Assembly (NCBI GenBank): GCA_002697005.1
Contig: NZUD01000075.1
Location: forward strand, 3,972 to 11,205
Length of the DNA: 7,234 nt
Direction of reading: 5' to 3'
DNA from: Chloroflexota bacterium
GTDB lineage: Bacteria; Chloroflexota; Dehalococcoidia; UBA3495
A model generated the notes under the pieces. The model saw nothing but the letters and a program-made list of their open reading frames with translations. It did no database searches and was not told the DNA's origin. Position 1 is the stretch's first letter; each line of letters starts with the position of its first letter. Both the position numbers and the translations under genes were made by a program. Of this stretch, positions 1-6,887 are shown one piece after another.

Positions 1-536
1 TGCTCCAAGGCGAAGCATTTGACTGGCTATTGCTGGCGGAACGGCTCTGTGCAGACGTTGATGGAGCTATTCCAGCGGAAGAGAAAGAACGCTTCCTATT
101 CAGCGGTCAGATACCCGGCGCCGTCGATGAAGAGCAGTTCCGCGATTACTTAGGTCCCAGCAAGTTCCGTGCTTATATGAACTTCCGTTATGGCGTCGTC
201 TTGGAGGAGACGTTGCAGTTGGTCGCCGAAGAGGAGGTCCGAAAACTGCATATGTCCCGCAGCTATTCTGATAATGACGAACTGATAGATGAAGCTTACG
301 TTCATCTTTACCAGAAGTCTCGTCCCGAACTTCTTAAGACATTTCAGAAAGAAACCAAGATGGACCGCCGCCGTAACCTGACCCTCTCCGACCTCAAAGA
401 GTTCACCTACTGGCTCCACAAACGCCGCATCAACCTCTGGGATCCGGCTCGGGTTGCCAGTGACACCACAAAAGCCATTAGACAGCTGGACCTGTTGCAA
501 CGTGGATATCATCATACCGATTCCCCAAAACAATAA
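1..536 (+). CDS. Hypothetical protein, 5'-truncated by the window edge
   Basis: The reading frame ending at TAA 534-536 stays open to the left edge (codons in phase from position 3), so this is the C-terminal part, about 178 residues, of a longer protein. The in-frame TTG at 30 lies inside it: the codons before it read LQGEAFDWL and continue smoothly into LLAERLCADVDG, and no ribosome binding site is visible, so TTG 30 is probably not the true start. The visible part is soluble, charged and mostly helix-like, with no signal peptide or membrane segment. It has a very basic patch (KMDRRR, near 358-372) and a Trp/Arg-rich segment (FTYWLHKRRINLWDP) near the C-terminus. I do not recognise the family. 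It is on the same strand as valS but separated by 220 nt, and valS has its own candidate promoter, so no functional link is implied. Confidence is good that it is coding, nil on function. Confidence 0.7.
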   Translation, partial: LQGEAFDWLLLAERLCADVDGAIPAEEKERFLFSGQIPGAVDEEQFRDYLGPSKFRAYMNFRYGVVLEETLQLVAEEEVRKLHMSRSYSDNDELIDEAYVHLYQKSRPELLKTFQKETKMDRRRNLTLSDLKEFTYWLHKRRINLWDPARVASDTTKAIRQLDLLQRGYHHTDSPKQ

Positions 537-565
537 GGTCCTAAAATTCTATGCATATCCACGTT
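499..565. repeat. 11-bp perfect inverted repeat across a stop codon
   Basis: AACGTGGATAT (499-509) and its exact reverse complement ATATCCACGTT (555-565) flank the stop codon of the upstream gene, 45 nt apart. The left arm is coding, the right arm intergenic. It could form a long-loop hairpin at the mRNA 3' end, but there is no U-tract after it, so it is not a standard intrinsic terminator. It may also be chance. Confidence 0.3.
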
Positions 566-662
566 CACCCTCAAACCCCAGTAAATCGCTATAAAAGGTG
601 ATTTTTGCTTTTTAGGAATGGAGGAGCACGGGTCAGTTTCGATTCATTACAGCTCGCTTCAA

Positions 663-692
663 TGGACGGTCAACAACGGCGAATGATATATT
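663..692 (+). promoter_or_regulatory. Candidate extended -10 promoter for valS-aroE-aroC
   Basis: TATATT at 687-692 matches the sigma70 -10 box at five of six positions and is preceded by TG plus one base (684-686), the extended -10 arrangement. A weak -35 (TGGACG, 663-668, four of six) lies 18 nt upstream. Transcription would start near 699, giving an approximately 58-nt leader to the ATG at 757. The rest of 537-756 holds no gene that I can support. I looked for a T-box leader, which often precedes valS in Firmicutes, and saw no T-box consensus. Confidence 0.4.
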
Positions 693-756
693 TGCTAGAG
701 TTCGTTTGAGGCAAACTCCCCTTGGCCATCAAATTTCACGGAGAAACATCCCGGCA

Positions 757-3447
757 ATGACTTCCGCCCAGATGCCTAGCGCCTACAACGCCGCCGACGT
801 CGAACAACGTATCTACAAAGAGTGGCAATCCAAAGGCTACTTCAACGCCAAGATTGAGAAGGGTAAAGAGCCCTACGTGATCATCATGCCCCCGCCCAAC
901 GTCACGGGGGAGCTGCATTTGGGCCATGCCCTAGAAAAGGCGATAGAAGATGCCCTGGTTCGCTGGCGACGGATGAGCGGAGTACCGACTCTTTGGCTGC
1001 CGGGCACTGATCACGCGGGTATCGCCACCCAGTGGGCGGTGGAGCGCCGACTGGCCTCTGAAGAAGGAACCAGCCGCCACGATCTGGGCCGGGACACCTT
1101 CGTAGAGACGGTGTGGGAGCACGTCCGCAAATTTGGTGGCATCATCCACGAACAATCCCGCCGGTTAGGTATATCCGCCGATTGGGAACGCCATCGTTTC
1201 ACCTTGGATCCAGGCCCCTCCAAGGCAGTGCGCACCACCTTCGTTAACCTATATAAGAAAGACCGCATATACCGCCACGAGCGAATCATCAATTGGTGCA
1301 CTCGCTGCGCTACGGCCTTAAGTGACCTGGAAGTTGATTACCAGGACGTTGACGGTCACCTATATCACCTTCGCTATCCTTTAGAAGACGCCCCTGGGTC
1401 TTTCATAACCGTGGCTACGACCAGGCCTGAGACCATGCTGGGCGATACCGGAGTAGCTGTTCACCCGGAGGACGATAGGTACGCCAACATCATTGGCAAG
1501 AATGCCGTACTACCCATCATGGAACGACCTATCCCGGTTGTTGGTGACGAGGCGATTGACCGGGAGTTCGGAACAGGGGCGTTGAAGGTCACTCCTGCTC
1601 ATGACCCCATAGATTTCGAGATTGGCGAGCGTCACGGCCTGGAAGTCTTCAATGTTATTGGGTTAGACGGTAACCTTACTGCCGCCGGCGGGAAGTATGA
1701 GGGAGTCGAACGCACCGAAGCGCGCCAGAAAGTAGTTGAAGAGCTTGACCAACTGGGTTTCTTAGAGAAAATAGAGGACCACCGTCACTCAGTTGGGCAT
1801 TGTCAACGTTGCAGCTCTGTGGTCGAGCCTCTGGTCAGCCTCCAGTGGTTCGTCAACCTCGGTGGTCCGGACCAACCAGATAGCATTGCCGGCAAGGCCC
1901 ATGCTGCCGTGGCGGACGGAGATATCAGGATCGTTCCCGAGCGGTTCCGACGTGTCTATCTCAATTGGCTGGAGAATATCCGTGACTGGTGCATTAGCCG
2001 CCAGCTCTGGTGGGGGCACCGCATACCAGTCTGGTATTGCGCATCTTGTCAGTACATGACGGTGACTGTTGATGATCCTGATGAGTGCGAGAGTTGCGGT
2101 AGCAAAGAGATCGAACAGGACGCCGACGTTCTGGACACCTGGTTCAGTTCTGGGCTCTGGCCTCATTCGACTTTGGGGTGGCCTGAAGAAACTGACGATT
2201 TGAACTATTTCTATCCAACGGCCGTGTTGGAAACGGGTTACGACATCCTGTTCTTTTGGGTTGCCCGGATGATTATGATGGGCATCGAGAACACCAACCA
2301 AGTCCCATTCCGCACCGTGTTCCTTCATGGTTTGATACGGGATGCCACCGGCGCTAAGATGAGCAAGACACGGGGCAATACCATGGACCCTTTGGAGCTT
2401 ATTGACCAATACGGCACGGACGCCCTGCGCTTTGCTCTCACCACCGGTACCGCGCCAGGCAACGACCTGCGTTTTGGCGAGAACCGTTTGGAAGCAGCAC
2501 GCAACTTTGCCAACAAGGTCTGGAATGCCTCCAGGTTCGTTATCTCCGGTCTGGAAGGCGAATCCGGCCTTGAAGGTTGGCACGACCTGCCCAAAATCGA
2601 ACATCGTGAGGATCGTTGGATCGTTAGCCGACTTGATCGGGTAACAACCGAGGTCAACGAATCTCTGCGCGATTTCGAGCTAGGTGACGCTCAGCAAAAG
2701 CTCTATGACTTCTTCTGGAACGATTACTGCGATTGGTACATCGAAATGGCCAAGCTCCGGCTCCGGTCTGCCGATGGCCCGTCGCCGCTTCCTACCTTGG
2801 CCCACGTTCTTGAACGCACGCTGAGGCTGCTGCATCCCTTTATGCCCTTCATTACCGAAGAGGTCTGGCAGAATCTGTGCTCCAAACTTCCTCAGGAAGG
2901 CGCCAACGTCGAATCGATCATGGTTGCAGAATACCCCAGCGCCGATGCTCCCCGACATGACGCCTCAGCTGAGGTAGAGATTGGCTTGGTCATGTTGGCC
3001 ATCCGGGCCGTTCGGAACGCCCGATCCCAACTGCATATCCCAGCTGGGCAACGCCTCGAAGCTCAGATCGAGGCCAACGGTATGCAAGGCCCCATCGAAG
3101 AAGAGGCAGAGGTCATTCGCGCCCTTTCAAAGGTTGAGCCGCTACACATTGTTAATGGTGATTCCAAAGACGCGGACCTACCCAGGGGTGTCACTCTAGT
3201 GGTAAACCCGTTGATTATTCACCTGCCGTTGGAAGGCGTCGTTGACCTGTCCGTTGAAGAAGCGCGGCTGCGCTCAGAACTAGACGACTGCCTCAAGAAC
3301 ATGGACCGGGTGGAAAAACTAGTTTCCAATTCCAATTTCTTGGAGAAAGCCAAGCCTGAGGTCGTGGAGACCGAACATGCCCGTCTTCAGGACCTGAAAG
3401 AACGCCAGCAACACCTGAATGAGATTTTGGAACAGTTGGCCAGTTAG
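757..3447 (+). CDS. valS: Valine--tRNA ligase (ValRS)
   Basis: Cytoplasmic class Ia synthetase that activates valine, charges tRNA-Val and hydrolyses mischarged Thr-tRNA-Val. At 896 residues it is a normal bacterial length. Visible in order: PPPNVTGELHLGHAL with the HIGH-type motif HLGH at 54-57; GTDHAGIATQ; the CP1 editing domain with TTRPETMLGD (221-230) and GTGALKVTPAHDP (272-284); four Cys pairs that look like two zinc sites (C181/C184 with C349/C352, and C428/C431 with C444/C447); WCISRQLWWGHRIP from 411; DTWFSSGLWP; KMSKT at 534-538 (the KMSKS loop); the helical anticodon-binding domain; and the C-terminal coiled-coil arm (about 829-896). No key residue seems lost. I chose ATG 757 because GGAGA (740-744) lies upstream and the family homology begins soon after it. 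The frame also extends to TTG 706, but that is almost at the predicted transcription start. aroE follows after only 16 nt. Confidence 0.97.
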   Translation: MTSAQMPSAYNAADVEQRIYKEWQSKGYFNAKIEKGKEPYVIIMPPPNVTGELHLGHALEKAIEDALVRWRRMSGVPTLWLPGTDHAGIATQWAVERRLASEEGTSRHDLGRDTFVETVWEHVRKFGGIIHEQSRRLGISADWERHRFTLDPGPSKAVRTTFVNLYKKDRIYRHERIINWCTRCATALSDLEVDYQDVDGHLYHLRYPLEDAPGSFITVATTRPETMLGDTGVAVHPEDDRYANIIGKNAVLPIMERPIPVVGDEAIDREFGTGALKVTPAHDPIDFEIGERHGLEVFNVIGLDGNLTAAGGKYEGVERTEARQKVVEELDQLGFLEKIEDHRHSVGHCQRCSSVVEPLVSLQWFVNLGGPDQPDSIAGKAHAAVADGDIRIVPERFRRVYLNWLENIRDWCISRQLWWGHRIPVWYCASCQYMTVTVDDPDECESCGSKEIEQDADVLDTWFSSGLWPHSTLGWPEETDDLNYFYPTAVLETGYDILFFWVARMIMMGIENTNQVPFRTVFLHGLIRDATGAKMSKTRGNTMDPLELIDQYGTDALRFALTTGTAPGNDLRFGENRLEAARNFANKVWNASRFVISGLEGESGLEGWHDLPKIEHREDRWIVSRLDRVTTEVNESLRDFELGDAQQKLYDFFWNDYCDWYIEMAKLRLRSADGPSPLPTLAHVLERTLRLLHPFMPFITEEVWQNLCSKLPQEGANVESIMVAEYPSADAPRHDASAEVEIGLVMLAIRAVRNARSQLHIPAGQRLEAQIEANGMQGPIEEEAEVIRALSKVEPLHIVNGDSKDADLPRGVTLVVNPLIIHLPLEGVVDLSVEEARLRSELDDCLKNMDRVEKLVSNSNFLEKAKPEVVETEHARLQDLKERQQHLNEILEQLAS

Positions 3448-3463
3448 GACTATCAACTTCCTC

Positions 3464-4321
3464 ATGACTAAACGCCTAGGAATAATCGGCCATCCCATTG
3501 GCCATTCCATATCGCCAATCTTCCAGCAGGCGGCGTTGGATCACATAGGCATCGACGCTACCTATGAGAAATGGGAAGTCACGCCTGAAAGCGTGAGGGA
3601 TTTCGTTAACAGTCTGCGCGCTCCAGACACGTTGGGCATCAATATCACCTTACCTCATAAGCAAGCGGTGATCCCATTCTTGGATGAAGTTGACGAATGG
3701 GCGACCTCAGCGGGCGCTGTGAACACCATCGTCAACCACGATGGGCGACTGAGCGGGCACAACACCGATGGTCCTGGGTTCCTGCAGGCTTTACTGGTTG
3801 AGACCGGCTACGACCCCAAAGGCACTCGTGCGTTGATACTGGGTGCCGGAGGCGCTGCCCGAGGCATTCTGCTGGCTCTGATTAGGGGTGGAGTAGATTC
3901 GCTGGTTATCGCAAATCGGACATTGGAGCGGGCGGAAAACCTGGCACAACTGTCCCAGGACAACGGAGTTGGTTCGGAAGCCATTTCTCTTTCGGGAGAT
4001 GCCTTGACTGAATCCGCTGCGTCCGCAGACCTGATCGTAAACTGTACAAGCATGGGTATGTCCCACGGGCCGGCCGAGCATGGCTCTCCTTTATCTGCAG
4101 CCCAGATTCCGGCTACGGCCATCGTAAATGACGTGGTGTATACTCCGATTCTGACTCCCATACTCAAAGAAACTGCCGAAGCAGGGGCTATTGCTCTAGG
4201 TGGGCTTCACATGCTGATCTACCAAGGGGCCCTGTCCTTCAAGATGTGGACAGGCCAGGACCCTCCTGTAGACGTGATGCTGGAAGCAGCGACCCGTGAA
4301 ATGGTTTCCCGGGGCGCCTAG
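3464..4321 (+). CDS. aroE: Shikimate dehydrogenase (NADP-type)
   Basis: Reversibly reduces 3-dehydroshikimate to shikimate in the chorismate pathway. The 285 residues show the whole family pattern: GHPIGHSISP (9-18) of the substrate site; NITLPHK with catalytic Lys66; AGAVNT with Asn87; NTDG with catalytic Asp102; the Rossmann loop GAGGAARG (127-134); NRT (151-153), the NADP-selective motif; NCTSMGM (193-199); DVVYTP (223-228); and the C-terminal GGLHMLIYQGA (246-256), which closes the active site. The numbering of Lys66 and Asp102 is close to the E. coli enzyme, and the length is slightly above E. coli AroE. The frame extends back to ATG 3419 inside valS, but residues before ATG 3464 resemble nothing in the family and no other start codon lies between. 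AGGA at 3446-3449 overlaps the valS stop and is 14 nt from the ATG, a long spacing that suggests translational coupling to valS. aroC starts 24 nt downstream. Confidence 0.96.
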   Translation: MTKRLGIIGHPIGHSISPIFQQAALDHIGIDATYEKWEVTPESVRDFVNSLRAPDTLGINITLPHKQAVIPFLDEVDEWATSAGAVNTIVNHDGRLSGHNTDGPGFLQALLVETGYDPKGTRALILGAGGAARGILLALIRGGVDSLVIANRTLERAENLAQLSQDNGVGSEAISLSGDALTESAASADLIVNCTSMGMSHGPAEHGSPLSAAQIPATAIVNDVVYTPILTPILKETAEAGAIALGGLHMLIYQGALSFKMWTGQDPPVDVMLEAATREMVSRGA

Positions 4322-4345
4322 GCAGAACGCCTCCACAGGAATTCC

Positions 4346-5527
4346 ATGGTAAGATTTTTCACCGCAGGTGAGTCCCACGGACAGGGCTTAGTCATAATAT
4401 TGGAAGGCGTCCCCGCAGGACTGCCTATCAGCGAAGATTATATTGGCGTGCATCTGGCCCGACGGCAGAAAGGCTACGGCAGGGGCGGGCGAATGCTTAT
4501 TGAGCAAGACCGGGCTAAAATCATCTCCGGAGTACGCCACGGCCAGACCCTCGGCAGCCCTATCGGCATGACCTTAGAGAACAAAGACTGGGCGAACTGG
4601 GGAGAGGCGATGGCAGTCGATCCACTGACAAGCCCGCCCCAGAGCCCCCGCACGCGGCGTATCACGCGCATCAGGCCAGGCCATGCAGACCTGCCTGGGG
4701 CTATGAAATACGGCTTTGACGACGTGCGCAATGTGCTAGAGCGCTCCAGCGCCCGCGAGACTGCAGGGCGGGTGGCCGCTGGAGCCATCGCGATTAAGCT
4801 GCTGGAAGAATTCGGCATCCGCGTACATAGCCACGTGATATCCATCGGTTCTATCAACGCCAAGATTCCAGAAAGTATTGACTGGGAATCTGTGGAGGAA
4901 TCCCCCGTGCGCTGCGCCGACCCTGGTGCTGCGCTGAAGATGGCAGCCGAGATAGACGCCACTAAAGAGGCAGGTGATACCGTCGGCGGCACCTGCGAGA
5001 TCATCGTGGAGAACGTACCTATTGGCTTGGGATCCCACGTAAGTTGGGACCGGAAGATAGACGCTCTGGTAGCCCAGGCGCTGATGTCCATTAACGCGGT
5101 GAAAGCAGTATCCATTGGCCCAGGCTGGGAAGTATCCAGTCAACGTGGCTCACAGGTGCAAGACGTCATACAGCCGGTGACTGACATTGACCGGCCCTGG
5201 CAGCGGAACACTAATAAGCTAGGCGGGACGGAAGGCGGCATGACCAATGGGATGCCATTAGTCGCGCGGTTCGGCATAAAACCCATTCCCACCATGGTCA
5301 CTCCTCTGCCATCGGTGGACTTAGACACGGGCGAAGAGGTGCTCTCTCATTTTGAGCGTTCCGACGTCTGTCAGGCGCCTCCGGCCTGCGTAGTCGGAGA
5401 AGCGATGGTTGCCCTGGTTGTTGCTGATGCTTTCATGGAGAAGTTCGGCGGCGATTCTGTGCCGGAAACTAGGCGCAACTTCGAGGGTTACATCAAAACT
5501 GTGGGACCCCGCAAGGTTTACCAGTAG
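4346..5527 (+). CDS. aroC: Chorismate synthase
   Basis: Converts 5-enolpyruvylshikimate-3-phosphate to chorismate, the last common step to aromatic amino acids, folates and quinones. It uses reduced FMN as a catalytic cofactor without net redox change. The 393 residues match the long form typical of Gram-positive-like bacteria; the enterobacterial enzyme is nearer 360. Signatures: FTAGESHGQGL with His11 at the N-terminus; GYGRGGRM and SGVRHGQTLGSPIG; RPGHADLPGAMKYG; RSSARETAGRVAAG from Arg133, part of the FMN/substrate site; and GGTEGGMTNG (293-302). ATG 4346 has AGGA at 4337-4340 with a 5-nt spacer, and homology starts at once. Two shikimate-pathway genes in a row (aroE, aroC) suggest co-transcription with valS; the other aro genes are not in this window. 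Whether it reduces its own FMN or needs a separate reductase cannot be read from sequence. Confidence 0.97.
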   Translation: MVRFFTAGESHGQGLVIILEGVPAGLPISEDYIGVHLARRQKGYGRGGRMLIEQDRAKIISGVRHGQTLGSPIGMTLENKDWANWGEAMAVDPLTSPPQSPRTRRITRIRPGHADLPGAMKYGFDDVRNVLERSSARETAGRVAAGAIAIKLLEEFGIRVHSHVISIGSINAKIPESIDWESVEESPVRCADPGAALKMAAEIDATKEAGDTVGGTCEIIVENVPIGLGSHVSWDRKIDALVAQALMSINAVKAVSIGPGWEVSSQRGSQVQDVIQPVTDIDRPWQRNTNKLGGTEGGMTNGMPLVARFGIKPIPTMVTPLPSVDLDTGEEVLSHFERSDVCQAPPACVVGEAMVALVVADAFMEKFGGDSVPETRRNFEGYIKTVGPRKVYQ

Positions 5528-5586
5528 ACCCGCTCCCTGGTTAATCATGGTTTGGCGGAGAGGTGAACTTTGGCAGATGGCCAATA

Positions 5587-5600
5587 TACCGGTGCCGGTA
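5587..5600. repeat. Short palindrome in the aroC downstream gap
   Basis: TACCGG TG CCGGTA is a perfect 6-bp inverted repeat with a 2-nt centre. As RNA the loop is too tight, so as DNA it would be a dyad of the kind some repressors bind. It lies about 156 nt before the next start codon. There is no independent sign of an operator. Confidence 0.25.
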
Positions 5601-5695
5601 ACGGACCACTTTAACTCCGGTCTGCGCGGCCCGGGAGCCCTTGGAGTCATGCTCAGACTCTGCATCATCAGGTACACTTTCACCAATTTTAAGAA

Positions 5696-5715
5696 ATCTG
5701 GCCATCCCGGCAGAT
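5696..5715 (+). other. Hairpin in the leader of the LLM oxidoreductase gene
   Basis: ATCTG-(G)-CC pairs with GGCAGAT (5709-5715): seven pairs with one bulged G (5701) and a 5-nt loop (5704-5708). It ends 40 nt before the ATG at 5756 and has no U-tract, so it is not a terminator. Around it, 5528-5755 has no convincing gene. It does hold further small pairings: GAGTC (5643-5647) with GACTC (5655-5659), and GGCCAAT (5579-5585) with ATTGGCC (5720-5726). No clear promoter or known riboswitch class was recognised there. Confidence 0.3.
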
Positions 5716-5755
5716 CCGAATTGGCCGGTAGCAATGTCTCTAGCAAGGAACGGGT

Positions 5756-6757
5756 ATGAAATTTGGAGTCGGCATCGTTCCACATAACTTGGACGAAACA
5801 GCGGTCAGCGCCAAGCTGGCAGAGGATCAGGGGTTCGATTACATTGGGATACCGGACTCACAATCGCTCTGGCGTGAGCTGTACCTGAGCCTAAGTGTAG
5901 TAGCTAATGCGACCAGCAAAGTCCGGATCGGCCCAACGGTTACAAATGCCCTGACGCGTCACCCCGCTGTGACTGCTTCGGCCATCGCCACCCTGAACGA
6001 GATATCAAGTGGGCGCGCTTTCTTGGGCGTTGGCAGCGGCGATAGCGCCGTCCTGAACCTGGGCTTGCGTCCGGCAAAAATGGCCGATATGCGGGAATAT
6101 ATTCAGGCGGTACGCACCATACTTTTAGGTCAGCCTTACGACTACAGAGGACGTCCCATTCATGTCCAATGGTCGGAGAATCCAGTACCCATCGTGATGT
6201 CGGCTGAAGGGCCCGAAACCCTGGTTATGGCCGGAGAGATCGCCGATGCCGTTATCGTTCACTCAGGACTAACGAAGGACGTCTTGGCCGATACTGTCGC
6301 CAGGATCAGGGAAGGAGAGGAATCTGGCGGTCGGCCGGAAGGCTCAGCCGAGATTTGGGCTTTCGCCAAGTGCAATATATCCGATGATCATGAAGAGGCC
6401 ATCGACGAAATCAAGATGGCTCTGGCTGCGTCGGGTCATCATGCATTTCGGTTCACTCTAGAGGGTAAGAATGTGCCTGAAGAGCTTGAGGAGGCTGTTA
6501 TGGCACTCCAAGGCGAGTATGTTCCTGCGGAGCATGAGCAGTTGGGCGAAACCCGTAATGCGGCTCTCAGCGATGAATTGGGCCTAACCGATTTCCTCGC
6601 CGACCGCTTCGCCGTGGCAGGCACGCCAGACGAGTGCTTAGATAAGGTGCGTGTCATCCAGGATGCCGGGGTGGATAACTTAATTATCTTGGCTATAAGC
6701 TCCGATTCAGACAACATTATTCGACGCTTTGGCCAAGAGGTGATTGCCCGCTTGTAG
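5756..6757 (+). CDS. Luciferase-like (LLM) flavin/F420-dependent oxidoreductase
   Basis: Soluble TIM-barrel enzyme of 333 residues in the bacterial luciferase-like family, in the subgroup resembling F420-dependent methylenetetrahydromethanopterin reductase. Seen: first strand KFGVGIVPHN (2-11); EDQGFDYIGIPDS (23-35); then the strong subgroup block KVRIGPTVTNALTRHP (55-70) followed by ATLNEISSGRAFLGVGSGDSA (78-98, the GxGxGDS phosphate/flavin loop region); PIVMSAEGPETLVMAGEIADAVI in mid-protein; and a late FAVAGTPDECLDKV segment, the usual 'GTPeec' helix. There is no signal peptide. It probably uses F420 or FMN to oxidise or reduce an organic substrate. The sequence does not reveal the cofactor or the substrate, and the family is heavily duplicated in some Chloroflexota and actinobacteria, so 'mer' would be over-annotation. 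ATG 5756 has AAGGA (5745-5749) at a 6-nt spacing. It lies 228 nt from aroC and is probably its own unit. Confidence 0.9.
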   Translation: MKFGVGIVPHNLDETAVSAKLAEDQGFDYIGIPDSQSLWRELYLSLSVVANATSKVRIGPTVTNALTRHPAVTASAIATLNEISSGRAFLGVGSGDSAVLNLGLRPAKMADMREYIQAVRTILLGQPYDYRGRPIHVQWSENPVPIVMSAEGPETLVMAGEIADAVIVHSGLTKDVLADTVARIREGEESGGRPEGSAEIWAFAKCNISDDHEEAIDEIKMALAASGHHAFRFTLEGKNVPEELEEAVMALQGEYVPAEHEQLGETRNAALSDELGLTDFLADRFAVAGTPDECLDKVRVIQDAGVDNLIILAISSDSDNIIRRFGQEVIARL

Positions 6758-6822
6758 CGACATATCAGCCTGGTCACGCCCGAGGAATTCGTGGACTATA
6801 GCGGGTTTGTATCTGATTTGGG

Positions 6823-6850
6823 TTGACTTGGCGACGTTATGCGCTAAACT
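6823..6850 (+). promoter_or_regulatory. Sigma70-like promoter of the selenoprotein gene
   Basis: TTGACT (6823-6828) matches the -35 box at five of six positions. TAAACT (6845-6850) matches the -10 box at four of six, with a 16-nt spacer. Transcription would start near 6857, giving a leader of about 30 nt. It lies wholly in the gap between the LLM gene and the next start codon, so the downstream gene appears independently transcribed. The 65 nt before it (6758-6822) show no terminator or gene. Confidence 0.6.
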
Positions 6851-6876
6851 AGTGTTAGCCAAATCAAGGACTATTC

Positions 6877-6882
6877 GGAGGA
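6877..6882 (+). promoter_or_regulatory. Strong Shine-Dalgarno that fixes the start at 6888
   Basis: GGAGGA sits 5 nt before ATG 6888 and is the best ribosome binding site in the window. The internal in-frame ATG at 6957 is preceded only by ACGTGG. This contrast is the main reason to start the gene before the in-frame TGA. Confidence 0.8.
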
Positions 6883-6887
6883 ACCAA

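Noticed and set aside
589..615. CTATAAAAG / CTTTTTAG hairpin as a terminator of the first gene
   Set aside because: The stem is almost all A-T with a bulge, and no proper U-tract follows, so it would not be stable enough.
706..756. 17-codon N-terminal extension of ValRS from TTG 706
   Set aside because: It begins only about 7 nt after the predicted transcription start, the added residues look unlike the family, and ATG 757 has an upstream GGAGA.
537..756. T-box riboswitch upstream of valS
   Set aside because: No T-box consensus sequence and no terminator/antiterminator pair are visible in the leader.
1789..2604. Long 271-codon minus-strand ORF opposite valS
   Set aside because: It lies entirely antisense to strongly conserved ValRS motifs including the zinc and KMSKS regions, and its translation has no recognisable fold. 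It is a codon-bias shadow.
3419..3463. Start of AroE at ATG 3419, inside the end of valS
   Set aside because: The extra 15 residues (MRFWNSWPVRTINFL) simply read valS coding sequence in another frame. The AroE fold starts at MTKRLGIIGHP from 3464.
5409..5759. 116-codon plus-strand ORF overlapping the aroC end and the following gap
   Set aside because: Half is out-of-frame aroC. The part in the gap shows no domain-like pattern or good ribosome binding site.
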